Assembly (NCBI GenBank): GCA_028278555.1 | Contig: JANQEA010000036.1 | Coordinates: 27,921-91,920 of the forward strand | DNA: 64,000 bases | DNA from: Candidatus Bipolaricaulota bacterium | GTDB lineage: Bacteria > Bipolaricaulota > Bipolaricaulia > UBA7950 > UBA9294 | Direction of reading: 5' to 3' | Shown here: positions 33,034-41,952 of the stretch, one piece after another | Numbering within the stretch: the first letter of the stretch is position 1 | Layout: every line of letters starts with the position of its first letter | Translations under genes and position numbers: made by a program | Notes under the pieces: generated by a model | The model's database searches: none | What the model was told of the DNA's origin: nothing | The model's input: only the letters and a program-made list of their open reading frames with translations

Positions 33034-34391
33034 TGGACGACGGCACCATCGCCGCGATCTCCACCCCGATTGGCGAGGGGGGGATCGGGATCGTCCGGCT
33101 GACCGGCCCCGACGCGATCGACATCGCGGCCGGGCTCTTCCGATCAACCCGAGCCACCTCGCTCCGGGCTGTCCCGACACACACCCTTCACTACGGCCGA
33201 ATCGCCGTGGAGGATCGGACGATCGATGAGGTCCTCGTCTCCGTCATGCGAGCGCCGCGGACGTATACGCGGGAGGACGTCGTCGAGATCAACTGTCATG
33301 GGGGCGTCGTCGCGACGCGTGCGGTCCTCGATGCCGTCCTCGCTGGCGGGGCGAGGCTGGCCGAGCGGGGCGAGTTCACCAAGCGTGCGTTCCTGAACGG
33401 TCGGCTCTCGCTCGACCAGGCGAAGGCGGTCCTCGATGTCGTCCAGGCGCGGACGGTCCTCGGTCTCGAGGCGGCCGTCGATCGACTCGGCGGGCGGTTC
33501 TCGACCGCCCTCGAGGAGGTTCGAGGCGGGCTCGCCGAGATCCTCGCTGACCTGGAGGTCGAGATCGACTACCCGGATCTCGACGTGGAGATCGAGGCCG
33601 TCCTCCCCCGGATCGACGCGCTCTCACAGCGCGTCGATGTGATCCTCGCGCAGAGCGAGCAAGGGCGGATCATCCGCGAAGGGCTGACGATCTCGATCGT
33701 CGGTCGCCCGAACGTCGGGAAGTCGACGCTCTTGAACGCGCTCCTCGCCGAGGACCGGGCGATCGTCACGCCGATTCCGGGGACGACGCGAGACACGGTC
33801 GAGGAGGAGGCGTCACTCGGCGGAATCCCGGTTCGCTTTGTCGACACCGCCGGCTTGAGGGAGACGATCGATCCGGTCGAGGCGGAGGGGGTCGCGCGGA
33901 CCGAGCGGGCGATCGATCGATCCGACCTTGTCCTCTGTCTCGTCGATCGGAGCGAACCGCTCACCGAGGAGGATCGGGCGCTCCTCGGTCGTGACTGGGG
34001 TGTTCCAGCGATCCTCGTCGTCAACAAGACCGATCTGCCGAACCGCCTTGAGGATGTGTCCCTCGACGCGCAGATCGAGCGGGCCGATGTCTCGGCGATG
34101 GAGGGGGAAGGGATCGAAGAGCTGCAAGAGGCGATCCTCCAACGGTTGGTCGGCGGTGAGCTTCCGACGCGCAACTCGGTCTTGCTCCTTGACGCATGGG
34201 AACGGGATCTGATCCGTCGGGCTGCCGAGTCGCTCCGCCGGGCAGGCGAGACGGCACGCGCCGGGCATTCGCCCGACATGATCGCCGAGGATCTGCGGAT
34301 CGCCTACCGGACGGCCGGTGAACTGCAGGGGATCGACGTCAGCGAATCGATCCTCGACGCCGTCTTCGCGAAGTTCTGTGTCGGGAAATAG
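33033..34391 (+). CDS. mnmE: tRNA modification GTPase MnmE
   Basis: With MnmG, installs the aminomethyl group on U34 of certain tRNAs. 452 residues, normal length. N-terminal tetrahydrofolate-binding domain begins IAAISTPIGEGGIGIVRL; the helical domain is interrupted by a Ras-like G domain (about 215-375) with G1 GRPNVGKS, G3 DTAGLRE and G4 NKTD. It ends FAKFCVGK, the conserved C-terminal C-[ILV]-G-K with the catalytic cysteine. It is the last gene of the yidC operon. mnmG, often next, is absent and an inverted-repeat element follows instead. Confidence 0.97.
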   Translation: MDDGTIAAISTPIGEGGIGIVRLTGPDAIDIAAGLFRSTRATSLRAVPTHTLHYGRIAVEDRTIDEVLVSVMRAPRTYTREDVVEINCHGGVVATRAVLDAVLAGGARLAERGEFTKRAFLNGRLSLDQAKAVLDVVQARTVLGLEAAVDRLGGRFSTALEEVRGGLAEILADLEVEIDYPDLDVEIEAVLPRIDALSQRVDVILAQSEQGRIIREGLTISIVGRPNVGKSTLLNALLAEDRAIVTPIPGTTRDTVEEEASLGGIPVRFVDTAGLRETIDPVEAEGVARTERAIDRSDLVLCLVDRSEPLTEEDRALLGRDWGVPAILVVNKTDLPNRLEDVSLDAQIERADVSAMEGEGIEELQEAILQRLVGGELPTRNSVLLLDAWERDLIRRAAESLRRAGETARAGHSPDMIAEDLRIAYRTAGELQGIDVSESILDAVFAKFCVGK

Positions 34392-34406
34392 CCACGGCCC
34401 AAGCCA

Positions 34407-34728
34407 AAACGCAGATACTGCAGAGGAGGACGCAGAGTTCGCGGAGGAGAAACGCCAAAGGGTCGGACACTCCCTTGCGGGCTTCTATGGGCCCTCTGGC
34501 TGAAGGCGATTCCCCAAGCGCCAGCCGTGAGGCAGTGAGTCTGAGGAGGGCGCTCCTCACTTCGGACAGGGTTTGAGCCCTCAGGAAGTTCCCTCTGTAC
34601 GTTTGCGGCCTCTGTGTCGGGAGACGTGTCTTCTCGGACTTAAGTGTCGGTCGTGAGTCCGGCCGACGTGAAACGCTGCGAACTGGACCTGGAGCCTTTC
34701 GATTCCCCTCTGCGATCTCTGCGTTGAG
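34407..34728. mobile_element. MITE-like element with CGCAGAG-type terminal inverted repeats
   Basis: The left end AACGCAGATACTGCAGAGG (34408-34426) and the right end, whose complement reads AACGCAGAGATCGCAGAGG (34706-34724), form inverted repeats of about 19 bases with 15 matches. Further CGCAGAG/CTCTGTG-like words occur inside. This repeat type is familiar from intergenic regions of many environmental bacteria. No functional ORF is present; a minus-strand frame gives an FLLRELCVLLCS-like peptide that is a translation of the repeat. It fills nearly the whole 365-base gap between mnmE and recJ. Confidence 0.6.
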
Positions 34729-34756
34729 TACTTGTTCGAAGTCCGATGCCCGAGCG

Positions 34757-36481
34757 CTAGCCGGAGACCAAATCGATCCCCTGGATCTGGACGGCGTTCC
34801 GCCAGTCGTCGAAGCCGGCGTGGCCGACGAGCCCGATCGGCTCGGTCCGCTCGAACGCATCGAGATACTTCGCCATCCGGAAGGCGATGAACGGAACGGA
34901 GACGCCGTTCTGGGTCACCTGCCCCTTGAGGTGCTGCTTCCGGTTTCCGACGAGCGTCAGCTCGGAGAACGTGCAATCGGACACGAAGAATCGAGGTCTG
35001 CCGTTTCCCGGGCCGAACGGCCCGAGCGAGGTCAAGTCGGTGAAGAAACGCAGGTCGACGTCGCCGAGACCGAGCTGCGTGTCGACCATCTCGGCTGCGA
35101 AGCATGTCATCTCGTCTCGCCGTGCTGCGATGTACTCGCCCAGCCGCTCCTCGAAGAGCGGGAGCTGCTCGTTGGCGATGGAGAACCCGGCGGCCATCCG
35201 GTGACCGCCGTACTGAAGGAGGAGGTCACGATGCGCCTCGAGGCAGGCGCTGATGTCGAATTCTCCGACGGATCGACATGATCCTCGGCTGACGCGATCG
35301 CCGCGCGAAACGACGATCGACGGGACGCGAAACCGATCGGCAAGGTTCGAGGCGACGAGGCCGAGAATCCCCTCGTTCCAGTACTTCCCCGAGACGAGGA
35401 CGTACCCGTCTTCCTGGGGCGTCAGTTCTTCCTCGCGGATGAACTCCTCCGCCTGGGCGATCAGATCGTTCTGGGCGATCTCCCGGTCGCGGTTGTAGTC
35501 GAGGAGGATCTCGGCGAGGTACTCGGCCTGATCCGGAACCTCGGTGATCAGAAGAAGGAACGCGACCTTCGGGTCTCCGGCGCGATTCGCCGCGTTCAGC
35601 TTGGGTGCGATGAGGTAGCCGATGTCCGACGTGCTGATCTTCTCCGGTTTGACCGAGAGCTTCTGGAGAAGGATGCGGAGCCCCTGCGACGAACCCTGTC
35701 CCTTCCCGATCAACGAGAAGGCTTCGCGGACGAACGCACGATTCTCGCTCTCACCGTCGGACGACAACGGAACGAGATCGGCGACCGTTCCGAGGGCGAC
35801 GAGATCGAGAAGATGCGTCGGGGTCGGGCGGCCGAGGCGTTCGTAGAGTGCGCAGATCAGCTTGTAGGCGACGCCGACGCCGGCGAGCTGTCGGTTCGGG
35901 TAGGTCTCTCCGGCGCGATGCGCGTCGATGATCGCCACCGCGTGAGGGAGCGGCGACGGTGGGATGTGGTGATCGGTCACGATCGTATCGATCCCTGCCG
36001 CCTTGAGGGCATCGATCTCGACGTTGTTCGACACGCCGCAATCGGCGGTGATCACCAGCGCGAACTCCTCTTCGATGGCGCGAAGGACGAACGATCGCGA
36101 GATGCCGTGCCCGTTCGTCCGATCACCGACGTCGACCTTCAACGTGTTCTGAGGGAGGAGCGGCCGGAGCCCGCGGTAGAGGACGGCTGCCCCGGTCAGT
36201 CCGTCGACGTCGAAATCGCCGTGGATGAAGATCCGCTCCCCGGCGTCGATCGCCTTCGTCATGCGGTCGACCGCCTTCTCCATCTCGGAGAACAGGAAGG
36301 GCGAATGAAAACTGCGGATGCCCGGATCGATCAGCGATTCCCAGGTGGCGGCGCCACGCTGTGCGAGGAGGACGGCAAACGGACGGGCGCAGCCGAGCGA
36401 CGTACGGATCCCTTCGACGAGGGTCTCGTCCGGGTCGGAGGCGAGCTGCCACTCCCTCCTGTCCCGAAGGACGGACCTCAT
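34757..36481 (-). CDS. recJ: Single-stranded-DNA exonuclease RecJ
   Basis: 5'-3' exonuclease for recombination and mismatch repair. 574 residues, normal length. DHH motifs: I HGDFDVDGLTGA (about 87-98), II ADCGVSNN, III VTDHHIPP, IV (about residue 215 region). The DHHA1 domain carries GGHRMAAGFSI (about 430-440). A C-terminal OB-fold (about 470-574) ends with KAVQIQGIDLV-like NAVQIQGIDLVSG. All catalytic Asp/His motifs seem intact. The start codon overlaps the secF stop by four bases (ATGA), so rpsT, secF and recJ form an operon, a rare combination. Confidence 0.96.
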   Translation of the reverse strand: MRSVLRDRREWQLASDPDETLVEGIRTSLGCARPFAVLLAQRGAATWESLIDPGIRSFHSPFLFSEMEKAVDRMTKAIDAGERIFIHGDFDVDGLTGAAVLYRGLRPLLPQNTLKVDVGDRTNGHGISRSFVLRAIEEEFALVITADCGVSNNVEIDALKAAGIDTIVTDHHIPPSPLPHAVAIIDAHRAGETYPNRQLAGVGVAYKLICALYERLGRPTPTHLLDLVALGTVADLVPLSSDGESENRAFVREAFSLIGKGQGSSQGLRILLQKLSVKPEKISTSDIGYLIAPKLNAANRAGDPKVAFLLLITEVPDQAEYLAEILLDYNRDREIAQNDLIAQAEEFIREEELTPQEDGYVLVSGKYWNEGILGLVASNLADRFRVPSIVVSRGDRVSRGSCRSVGEFDISACLEAHRDLLLQYGGHRMAAGFSIANEQLPLFEERLGEYIAARRDEMTCFAAEMVDTQLGLGDVDLRFFTDLTSLGPFGPGNGRPRFFVSDCTFSELTLVGNRKQHLKGQVTQNGVSVPFIAFRMAKYLDAFERTEPIGLVGHAGFDDWRNAVQIQGIDLVSG

Positions 36482-37380
36482 CTCCCCTTCTTCGCTTTGT
36501 CCGCCTTCAGGCTCCAGGCGTAGAGAATCGGATTGGCGATGTACATCGACGAGTAGGTCCCAACGATGACACCGATCAACAGCGCGAGGGAGAACCCACG
36601 CAGAACGCTCCCCCCGAACAGGAACAGGATGATCACCGGGATGAAGGTCGTGAGTGACGTGTTCAGCGTCCGGCTAAGCGATTGGTTCACGCTGTGGTTG
36701 ATGATCTCGAAGATCGGCCGGCGCCGCTCGACCTTCAGGTTCTCGCGAATCCGGTCGTAGATGACGATCGTGTCATTCAGTGAGTACCCGACGATCGTCA
36801 GGAACGCGGCGATTGTTGCCAGGTTGACCTCGATTTGAAAGATCGCGAAGACGCCGAGCGCGATGATGACATCATGGAGGATCGCCGCGACGGCACCGAT
36901 CGCGTAGCGAAGCCGAAACCGCCACGAGATGTAGACGAGGATCGCGACGATCGCAAGGAGGACTGCCTGCCAGCCCTTCTGCGCCAGCTCCTGACTCACC
37001 TGTTGGCCGATCAGCCGCCGGCCGATGTCCTCGACGGGGAACTCAGCGCGGAGAGTCGTCTCGATCCGGTCGATCACCCGCTGATCCTCCTCGACGTTGA
37101 GGAGCTGCGTCGTGATCACCTTGGTATTCCCCTCGGCATCCTGAATGACGCTGGTCGTCAGATCGACGTCTCCAGCATCGATTGCCCCGAGCATCGTTCG
37201 GATGTCGGCGGTGTCGACCTCCTCGGAGAAGAGGACTTTGAACTCCATTCCGCCGGTGAAGTCGATCCCCCACTTCAACCCGCGGACTCCGGGGAGCAGG
37301 ATGACGATGCTGATCGCAACCAAGAGGAGCGAGATCGGGACGAAGTACTTCGTTTTGCCGAGGAAATCGAACTGCCGCAT
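36478..37380 (-). CDS. secF: Protein-export membrane protein SecF
   Basis: Partner of SecD in the accessory complex that pulls preproteins across the membrane with the proton motive force. 300 residues with six transmembrane helices. Helix 1 is followed by GIDFTGGMEFKVLF, the P1-head signature, and the C-terminal half has the conserved SLNDTIVIYDRIREN and TLNTSLTTFIPVIILF. The ATG at 37380 follows GGGAGGAGG; an extension to 37419 has no site. Unusually secD is not adjacent: the upstream gene is rpsT. secD must be elsewhere for the complex to form. Confidence 0.96.
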   Translation of the reverse strand: MRQFDFLGKTKYFVPISLLLVAISIVILLPGVRGLKWGIDFTGGMEFKVLFSEEVDTADIRTMLGAIDAGDVDLTTSVIQDAEGNTKVITTQLLNVEEDQRVIDRIETTLRAEFPVEDIGRRLIGQQVSQELAQKGWQAVLLAIVAILVYISWRFRLRYAIGAVAAILHDVIIALGVFAIFQIEVNLATIAAFLTIVGYSLNDTIVIYDRIRENLKVERRRPIFEIINHSVNQSLSRTLNTSLTTFIPVIILFLFGGSVLRGFSLALLIGVIVGTYSSMYIANPILYAWSLKADKAKKGR

Positions 37381-37394
37381 CGAGCGCCTCCTCC

Positions 37395-37661
37395 CTACCC
37401 CTGGACTCGCTTCGTCCACCTCGACTTGATCCGCGCCGCCTTGTTCGCGTGGATCGTGTTCCGCTTGGCGGCCTTGTCCGCCGCCTGAGCGAGCTCGGGA
37501 AGGAGCGCTCGTGCCGCGTCTCTGTCACCGGCCTCGAGGTGGAGGCGGATCTGCTTCTCGACGCGTTTGATCGCGGCCTTCTTGGCCCGATTCAGCCCTC
37601 TTCGCTTCTGGCTCTGTCGCAAGCGCTTGCTTGCGGACGCAATGTTAGGAATCGTACTCAC
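37395..37661 (-). CDS. rpsT: 30S ribosomal protein bS20
   Basis: 88-residue, strongly basic, all-helical protein that binds 16S rRNA. The N-terminal ASASKRLRQSQKRRGLNRAK and the C-terminal HANKAARIKSRWTKRV are the conserved S20 segments (K-rRLR, and IHxNxAARxKSRL). GTG start with a modest GAAGAG site. S20 starts are often non-ATG in other bacteria and its translation is autoregulated there; the GTG and weak site fit such control. First gene of rpsT-secF-recJ. Confidence 0.95.
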   Translation of the reverse strand: MSTIPNIASASKRLRQSQKRRGLNRAKKAAIKRVEKQIRLHLEAGDRDAARALLPELAQAADKAAKRNTIHANKAARIKSRWTKRVQG

Positions 37662-37709
37662 CTCTTCGAAGTCTCATCTTCATGTATTGCAGGTCAGGAA
37701 TGACGATCG

Positions 37710-37738
37710 ATGTTAGCGAAGCGCTCAATCCGAATCAA
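37710..37738 (-). promoter_or_regulatory. Promoter of rpsT-secF-recJ
   Basis: Minus-strand TTGATT, 17-base spacer, TAACAT; leader about 42 bases. Confidence 0.42.
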
Positions 37739-37740
37739 GC

Positions 37741-37769
37741 GGTGAAGCCGGCTGGGTACCGGCTTCACC
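37741..37769. terminator. Perfect 11-bp stem-loop in the rpsT/nrdD divergent region
   Basis: GGTGAAGCCGG pairs exactly with CCGGCTTCACC over a 7-base loop. It is terminator-like but stands between divergent promoters with no gene to terminate and no T-tract. The remaining bases to 37912 hold no gene or known motif that I can see. Confidence 0.4.
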
Positions 37770-37912
37770 ACCCATCGGAGGGTGTCTGTCTCATGCGGAT
37801 TCGGGATCGATCTCGGGTCGAAGTTCGTGATCGATGTCCGGAGTCCGAGCGCGAGCAGGGCATCTGTCCGACCCCTTGCCGGTTCCAGCAGATTCGGCTA
37901 GATCGGACGCGA

Positions 37913-37941
37913 TTGTCGGTTGGTTTTCGCAGTGCTAGGAT
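37913..37941 (+). promoter_or_regulatory. Promoter of nrdDG
   Basis: TTGTCG, 17-base spacer, TAGGAT, 48 bases before the ATG. Confidence 0.45.
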
Positions 37942-37988
37942 GGGCCTTTGCACCAACCGGGTGGCTCGCAACACTGAGAGGGGGGTTC

Positions 37989-40088
37989 ATGGAGAGCATC
38001 GTCAAGCGCGATGGTCGCGTCGTTCCGTTCGATGAAGCCAAGATCACAACAGCTATCTGGAAGGCGATGCGCGCCGTCGGCGAGCCCGACGAGCGAGCCG
38101 CTTCCGCACTCTGCGAGCTGGTCACACGGGCGCTCGATTCGCGATTCGTCGGTGAGTTCCCGACGGTCGAGGAGATCCAGGATCTCGTCGAGGACGCGCT
38201 GATTCAAGCTGGACGATCGCGGACCGCGAAGGCGTACATCGTCTACCGGAGGCAGCACGAAGAACTCCGCGAGATGCGCGGGCTGATGGCCGAACTCCCC
38301 CTGGTTGAGGACTACCTCGACGATCGTGACTGGCGGGTCCGCGAGAACAGCAACATGACCTACTCCCTTCAGGGGCTGAACACGCACATCACCGACAAGA
38401 TCATCTCCCGCTATTGGCTCGGACGGATCTACCCCGAGGCGATCCGCACCGCACACGAGTCGGGCGACTTCCACGTTCACGACCTCGGAACGCTCGGGGC
38501 GTACTGCGTCGGTTGGGATCTCCGAGATCTCTTGTTGCAGGGGTTCCGCGGCGTGCGGGGGAAGATCGAATCGAAGCCGGCGAAACACTTCCGAGTCGTC
38601 CTCCTTCAGGTCGTCAACTTCCTCTACACGCTCCAGGGGGAGTCGGCCGGGGCGCAGGCATTCTCCAACGTCGACACGTATCTCGCGCCGTTCATCCGGG
38701 CTGACGGGCTCTCCTACGATGAGGTGAAGCAGAACGTCCAGGAGTTCGTCTACAACATGAACGTCCCGACGCGGGTCGGATTCCAGACGCCATTCACCAA
38801 CATCACGCTCGATCTGAAGGTCCCTCGCCACATGCGGGTCGAACCGGCGATCGTCGGAGGTGCATTCCAGGAGACGACCTACGGTGACTACCAGGCGGAG
38901 ATGGATCTGTTCAATCGGGCGTTCGCCGAGGTGATGAACGAGGGCGACATGCGCGGTCGGCCGTTCACGTTCCCGATCCCGACCTACAACATCACCGAGG
39001 AATTCGACTGGGAGAACCCGGTCCTCGATCCGGTCTGGGAGATGACAGCGAAGTACGGGATTCCCTACTTCTCGAACTTCATCAACAGCGACATGCATCC
39101 GGAGGACGCTCGGAGCATGTGCTGCCGCTTGCGGATCGACAACCGGGAGCTGCGAAGTCGAGGAGGCGGACTGTTCGGGGCGAACCCGCTGACCGGATCG
39201 ATCGGCGTCGTCACCCTCAACCTGCCTCGGCTCGGCTACCTGGCGGCCGATGAGGCCGATTTCTTCGATCGGCTTGGCGGGCTGATGGATCTGGCGAAGG
39301 AGGCGCTCGCCGTCAAGCGGAAGACCCTCGAGTCGCTGACCGAGCAGGGACTCTACCCGTACTCGAAGTTCTACCTCGAACGGATCCGCGAGGCGGAGGG
39401 AGGCTTCTGGCGGAACCACTTCTCGACGATCGGACTGATCGGGATGAACGAGGCGCTCCTCAATCTCCTCGGCTGCACGATCGCCGAGCCGGAGGGCCGG
39501 GCGTTCGCCCTTCGGACACTCGACTGGATGCGTGCGCGGATCGGGGAGTATCAGGTCGAGACCTATGACATTTTCAACCTCGAGGCGACACCGGCCGAGG
39601 GGGCGAGCTACCGGCTGGCGAAGGTCGATCGGGAGCGGTTCCCCGATCTGCGCGTCTACAACCTCGAGGTCTACGGGAGCGAGTTCCCCTACTACACGAA
39701 CTCGACCCAACTTCCGGTCGGATGGACCGACGATCTGTTCGAGGCGCTCGAACTGCAGGATCCGCTCCAGACCCGCTACACCGGCGGGACGGTCTTCCAC
39801 GGCTTCCTCGGCGAACGCCCGACGAGCGGGGACGCGACAAAACGGCTCGTCCGAAAGGTTGCCGAGACGTTCCGCCTCCCGTACTACACGCTGACGCCGA
39901 CCTTCTCCGTCTGTCCGCAGCACGGATATCTCGTCGGCGAGCACGCCTCCTGTGGGGAGTGCGGCGCCAAGACGGAGGTCTACTCTCGCGTGGTCGGGTA
40001 CCTCCGCCCGGTCGAGCAGTGGAACGACGGGAAGCAGGCCGAGTACGCCGACCGGAGGATTTACGCCTCCGTGCCGGCCGCGGACTGA
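37989..40088 (+). CDS. nrdD: Anaerobic (class III) ribonucleoside-triphosphate reductase
   Basis: Makes deoxyribonucleotides under anoxia using a glycyl radical. 699 residues. An N-terminal ATP-cone (about 1-95: VKRDGRVVPFDEAKI...AYIVYRRQHEELRE) is the allosteric activity domain. The core includes SAGAQAFSNVDTYLAP, the substrate-site cysteines around MCCRLRIDNREL, and a C-terminal zinc site CPQHGYLVGEHASCGECG. The glycyl radical loop is RVVGYLRPVEQWNDGKQ, the glycine lying in RVxGY. Start ATG after GGGGGG. It is followed after six bases by its activase. This is direct evidence for growth without oxygen. Confidence 0.96.
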   Translation: MESIVKRDGRVVPFDEAKITTAIWKAMRAVGEPDERAASALCELVTRALDSRFVGEFPTVEEIQDLVEDALIQAGRSRTAKAYIVYRRQHEELREMRGLMAELPLVEDYLDDRDWRVRENSNMTYSLQGLNTHITDKIISRYWLGRIYPEAIRTAHESGDFHVHDLGTLGAYCVGWDLRDLLLQGFRGVRGKIESKPAKHFRVVLLQVVNFLYTLQGESAGAQAFSNVDTYLAPFIRADGLSYDEVKQNVQEFVYNMNVPTRVGFQTPFTNITLDLKVPRHMRVEPAIVGGAFQETTYGDYQAEMDLFNRAFAEVMNEGDMRGRPFTFPIPTYNITEEFDWENPVLDPVWEMTAKYGIPYFSNFINSDMHPEDARSMCCRLRIDNRELRSRGGGLFGANPLTGSIGVVTLNLPRLGYLAADEADFFDRLGGLMDLAKEALAVKRKTLESLTEQGLYPYSKFYLERIREAEGGFWRNHFSTIGLIGMNEALLNLLGCTIAEPEGRAFALRTLDWMRARIGEYQVETYDIFNLEATPAEGASYRLAKVDRERFPDLRVYNLEVYGSEFPYYTNSTQLPVGWTDDLFEALELQDPLQTRYTGGTVFHGFLGERPTSGDATKRLVRKVAETFRLPYYTLTPTFSVCPQHGYLVGEHASCGECGAKTEVYSRVVGYLRPVEQWNDGKQAEYADRRIYASVPAAD

Positions 40089-40094
40089 GTCCCG

Positions 40095-40799
40095 ATGTCC
40101 GGCCTCCCGATCGGCGGGGTTCAGTGGATGACGCTGCTTGACTATCCGGGACGGGTTGCGGCGACGCTGTTCACGATCGGGTGCAACTACCGGTGCCCGT
40201 TCTGCCACAACCCCGAGCTGGCCGATCCGGAACGCTTCGCCGAACTGCTCGATGAAGGCGAGATCCTCGAGCGGCTCGGCGAGCGCGCCGGATTCCTCGA
40301 TGGGGTGGTGATCAGCGGTGGCGAGCCGACGATCCATCCGGGCCTCCCGACGTTCATCGAGCGGGTCAAGGGATTCGGATTCCTCGTCAAGCTCGACACG
40401 AACGGAACGAACCCGGACGTGCTCGACGAGCTCCTGGAAGCGCAGCTCGTCGACTTCATTGCGATGGACGTCAAGGCGCCGCTCGATCGCTACGATGAGA
40501 TCGTCGGCGCCGTCGCCGATCTCGATTCGATCGAGACGTCGATCCAACGGGTCGTCGAGAAGGCGCCCGACTACGAGTTCCGGACGACCGTCGCGCCGAC
40601 CCTCGGCCGCGACGACATCCTCCACATCGCCGGACGGATCGCTGGGGCGAAATGCTACACGCTCCAGGCATTCCGCGTGCCGGAGACCGGCCTCCTCGAC
40701 CCGACGTGGGAAGAGAAGGACGCGCTGTCGAAGGGCGAACTCGACGATCTCTGGGACGAAATCCGGCCGGCCTTCCCCGCCGGTGGGGTTCGCGGCTAG
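40095..40799 (+). CDS. nrdG: Anaerobic ribonucleotide reductase activating protein (radical SAM)
   Basis: 234-residue radical-SAM enzyme that generates the glycyl radical of NrdD. The cluster motif CNYRCPFC (residues about 35-42) is CxxxCxxC, followed by the SAM-binding GGE in VVISGGEPTIHPGLP and downstream VKLDTNGTNP and AMDVKAP motifs. This is the longer form (NrdG2-type, with the opening GGVQWMTLLDYPGRVAATLFTIG) common in archaea and anaerobic bacteria rather than the roughly 155-residue E. coli NrdG. It ends nine bases from the convergent trpS gene. Confidence 0.94.
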   Translation: MSGLPIGGVQWMTLLDYPGRVAATLFTIGCNYRCPFCHNPELADPERFAELLDEGEILERLGERAGFLDGVVISGGEPTIHPGLPTFIERVKGFGFLVKLDTNGTNPDVLDELLEAQLVDFIAMDVKAPLDRYDEIVGAVADLDSIETSIQRVVEKAPDYEFRTTVAPTLGRDDILHIAGRIAGAKCYTLQAFRVPETGLLDPTWEEKDALSKGELDDLWDEIRPAFPAGGVRG

Positions 40800-40808
40800 G
40801 CGAACGGC

Positions 40809-41804
40809 CTACCCGGTTCCGAGCCCGACCCGCGCTCTTACATCGGCGATCGTCTCATCGGCGATCGCCTGCGCGCGACGCGCTCCATCGCGGAGAATCT
40901 CGACGACGTTCCCGGCGGCCTCCAGCTCGGCGCGGCGCTTCTGAATCGGGCGGAGGATCTCCATCAGCCGCTCGAAGACCGCGTCCTTCAGGGCGGAGTA
41001 CATCAGGCTCCCCTGCTCGTGCTCCGATCGAAGCTCCGTGGCGACGGAGGTGTCCCCAAGCATCTCGGCGGAGAGTTCGAGGATCTCGAACAGGTTCTCG
41101 ACCCCGGGGGACATCTCGGCGCCGGCCTCGAGGCCGGTGTCGGTGACCGCGGACCGGATCTTCTTTCGGATCGACGCCTCGTCCTCCATCACGCCGACGT
41201 AGTGTTGCTCGCCGGCGCTCTTGCTCATCTTGATCGAAGGATCGGCGAGCGACATGATCCGGGCGCCCTTTCCGACGACCGGCTCGGGTTCGGGGAAGTA
41301 CTCTCCGAAGCGGCTGTTGAATCGCCGGGCGATCCGCCGAGAGAGCTCAAGGTGCTGGACCTGGTCTTCGCCGATCGGGACGCCGTGCGCCCGATAGAGG
41401 AGGATGTCGGCCGCTTGGAGGACCGGGTAGGTGAACAGTCCGGCGGAGACGAACTCCTGTTTCGCGGACTTGTCCTTGAACTGCGTCATCCGCGTCAGGT
41501 CGCCGTACGACGTCACGGAACTCAAGATCCAAGAGAGCTCAGTGTGTGTCGGAACGTCGGACTGGACGATCAGGATCGTCCGTTCAGGGTCGATCCCGCA
41601 GGCCATCAGGTCGAGCGCCATCGCAATCGACGCGGATCGAAGCTCGTCCGGGTCGATGTCGATCGTGATCGCATGGTAGTCGACGATGCCGATGACGCAG
41701 TCGTACTCGTCCTGCATCGCGGCCCAATTCCGGACCGCCCCGAAGTAATTGCCCACGTGCAAGGTCCCGGTCGGCTGAATGCCGGAGAAGACTCGCTTTC
41801 TCAT
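40809..41804 (-). CDS. trpS: Tryptophan--tRNA ligase
   Basis: Class I synthetase, 331 residues, bacterial length. The HIGH-type signature is at residues 11-19 (PTGTLHVGN) and the KMSKS loop IKMSKSAGE at about residue 195. Between them are the tryptophan-binding segments YPVLQAADILLY and GEDQVQHLELSR. The ATG at 41804 follows CAGGAGG; the frame extends to 41909 without a site. Divergent from the glmU-prs operon with back-to-back promoters. Confidence 0.97.
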   Translation of the reverse strand: MRKRVFSGIQPTGTLHVGNYFGAVRNWAAMQDEYDCVIGIVDYHAITIDIDPDELRSASIAMALDLMACGIDPERTILIVQSDVPTHTELSWILSSVTSYGDLTRMTQFKDKSAKQEFVSAGLFTYPVLQAADILLYRAHGVPIGEDQVQHLELSRRIARRFNSRFGEYFPEPEPVVGKGARIMSLADPSIKMSKSAGEQHYVGVMEDEASIRKKIRSAVTDTGLEAGAEMSPGVENLFEILELSAEMLGDTSVATELRSEHEQGSLMYSALKDAVFERLMEILRPIQKRRAELEAAGNVVEILRDGARRAQAIADETIADVRARVGLGTG

Positions 41805-41858
41805 CGTTGACCACCTCCTGATGGTGATTGTCCGCGGCGTTCGCCGACGGACGGAGCG

Positions 41859-41886
41859 AGTATAAGGCGTGAGGTGCCGTCTGCAA
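41859..41886 (-). promoter_or_regulatory. Promoter of trpS
   Basis: Minus-strand TTGCAG, 16-base spacer, TATACT. Confidence 0.5.
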
Positions 41887-41898
41887 GGGCGGTTTGGG

Positions 41899-41928
41899 TT
41901 GATCGACATTCTCTGCGTCGCGTATCAT
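41899..41928 (+). promoter_or_regulatory. Promoter of glmU-prs-rplY-pth
   Basis: TTGATC, 18-base spacer, TATCAT, 25 bases before the ATG; only 12 bases separate it from the trpS -35. Confidence 0.5.
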
Positions 41929-41952
41929 CGAATCTCGGAGGGAAGAGGCGAG

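Noticed and set aside
34339..34860. Minus-strand frame giving FLLRELCVLLCS-like peptide
   Set aside because: It is the translation of the CGCAGAG-type repeat, not a gene.
37682..38035. 117-codon plus-strand frame before nrdD
   Set aside because: Overlaps the nrdD start in another frame and spans both promoters and a stem-loop.
37935..40625. 896-residue open frame on the minus strand
   Set aside because: It is antisense to nrdD and nrdG, which have clear motifs; the frame is open because of high-GC codon use.
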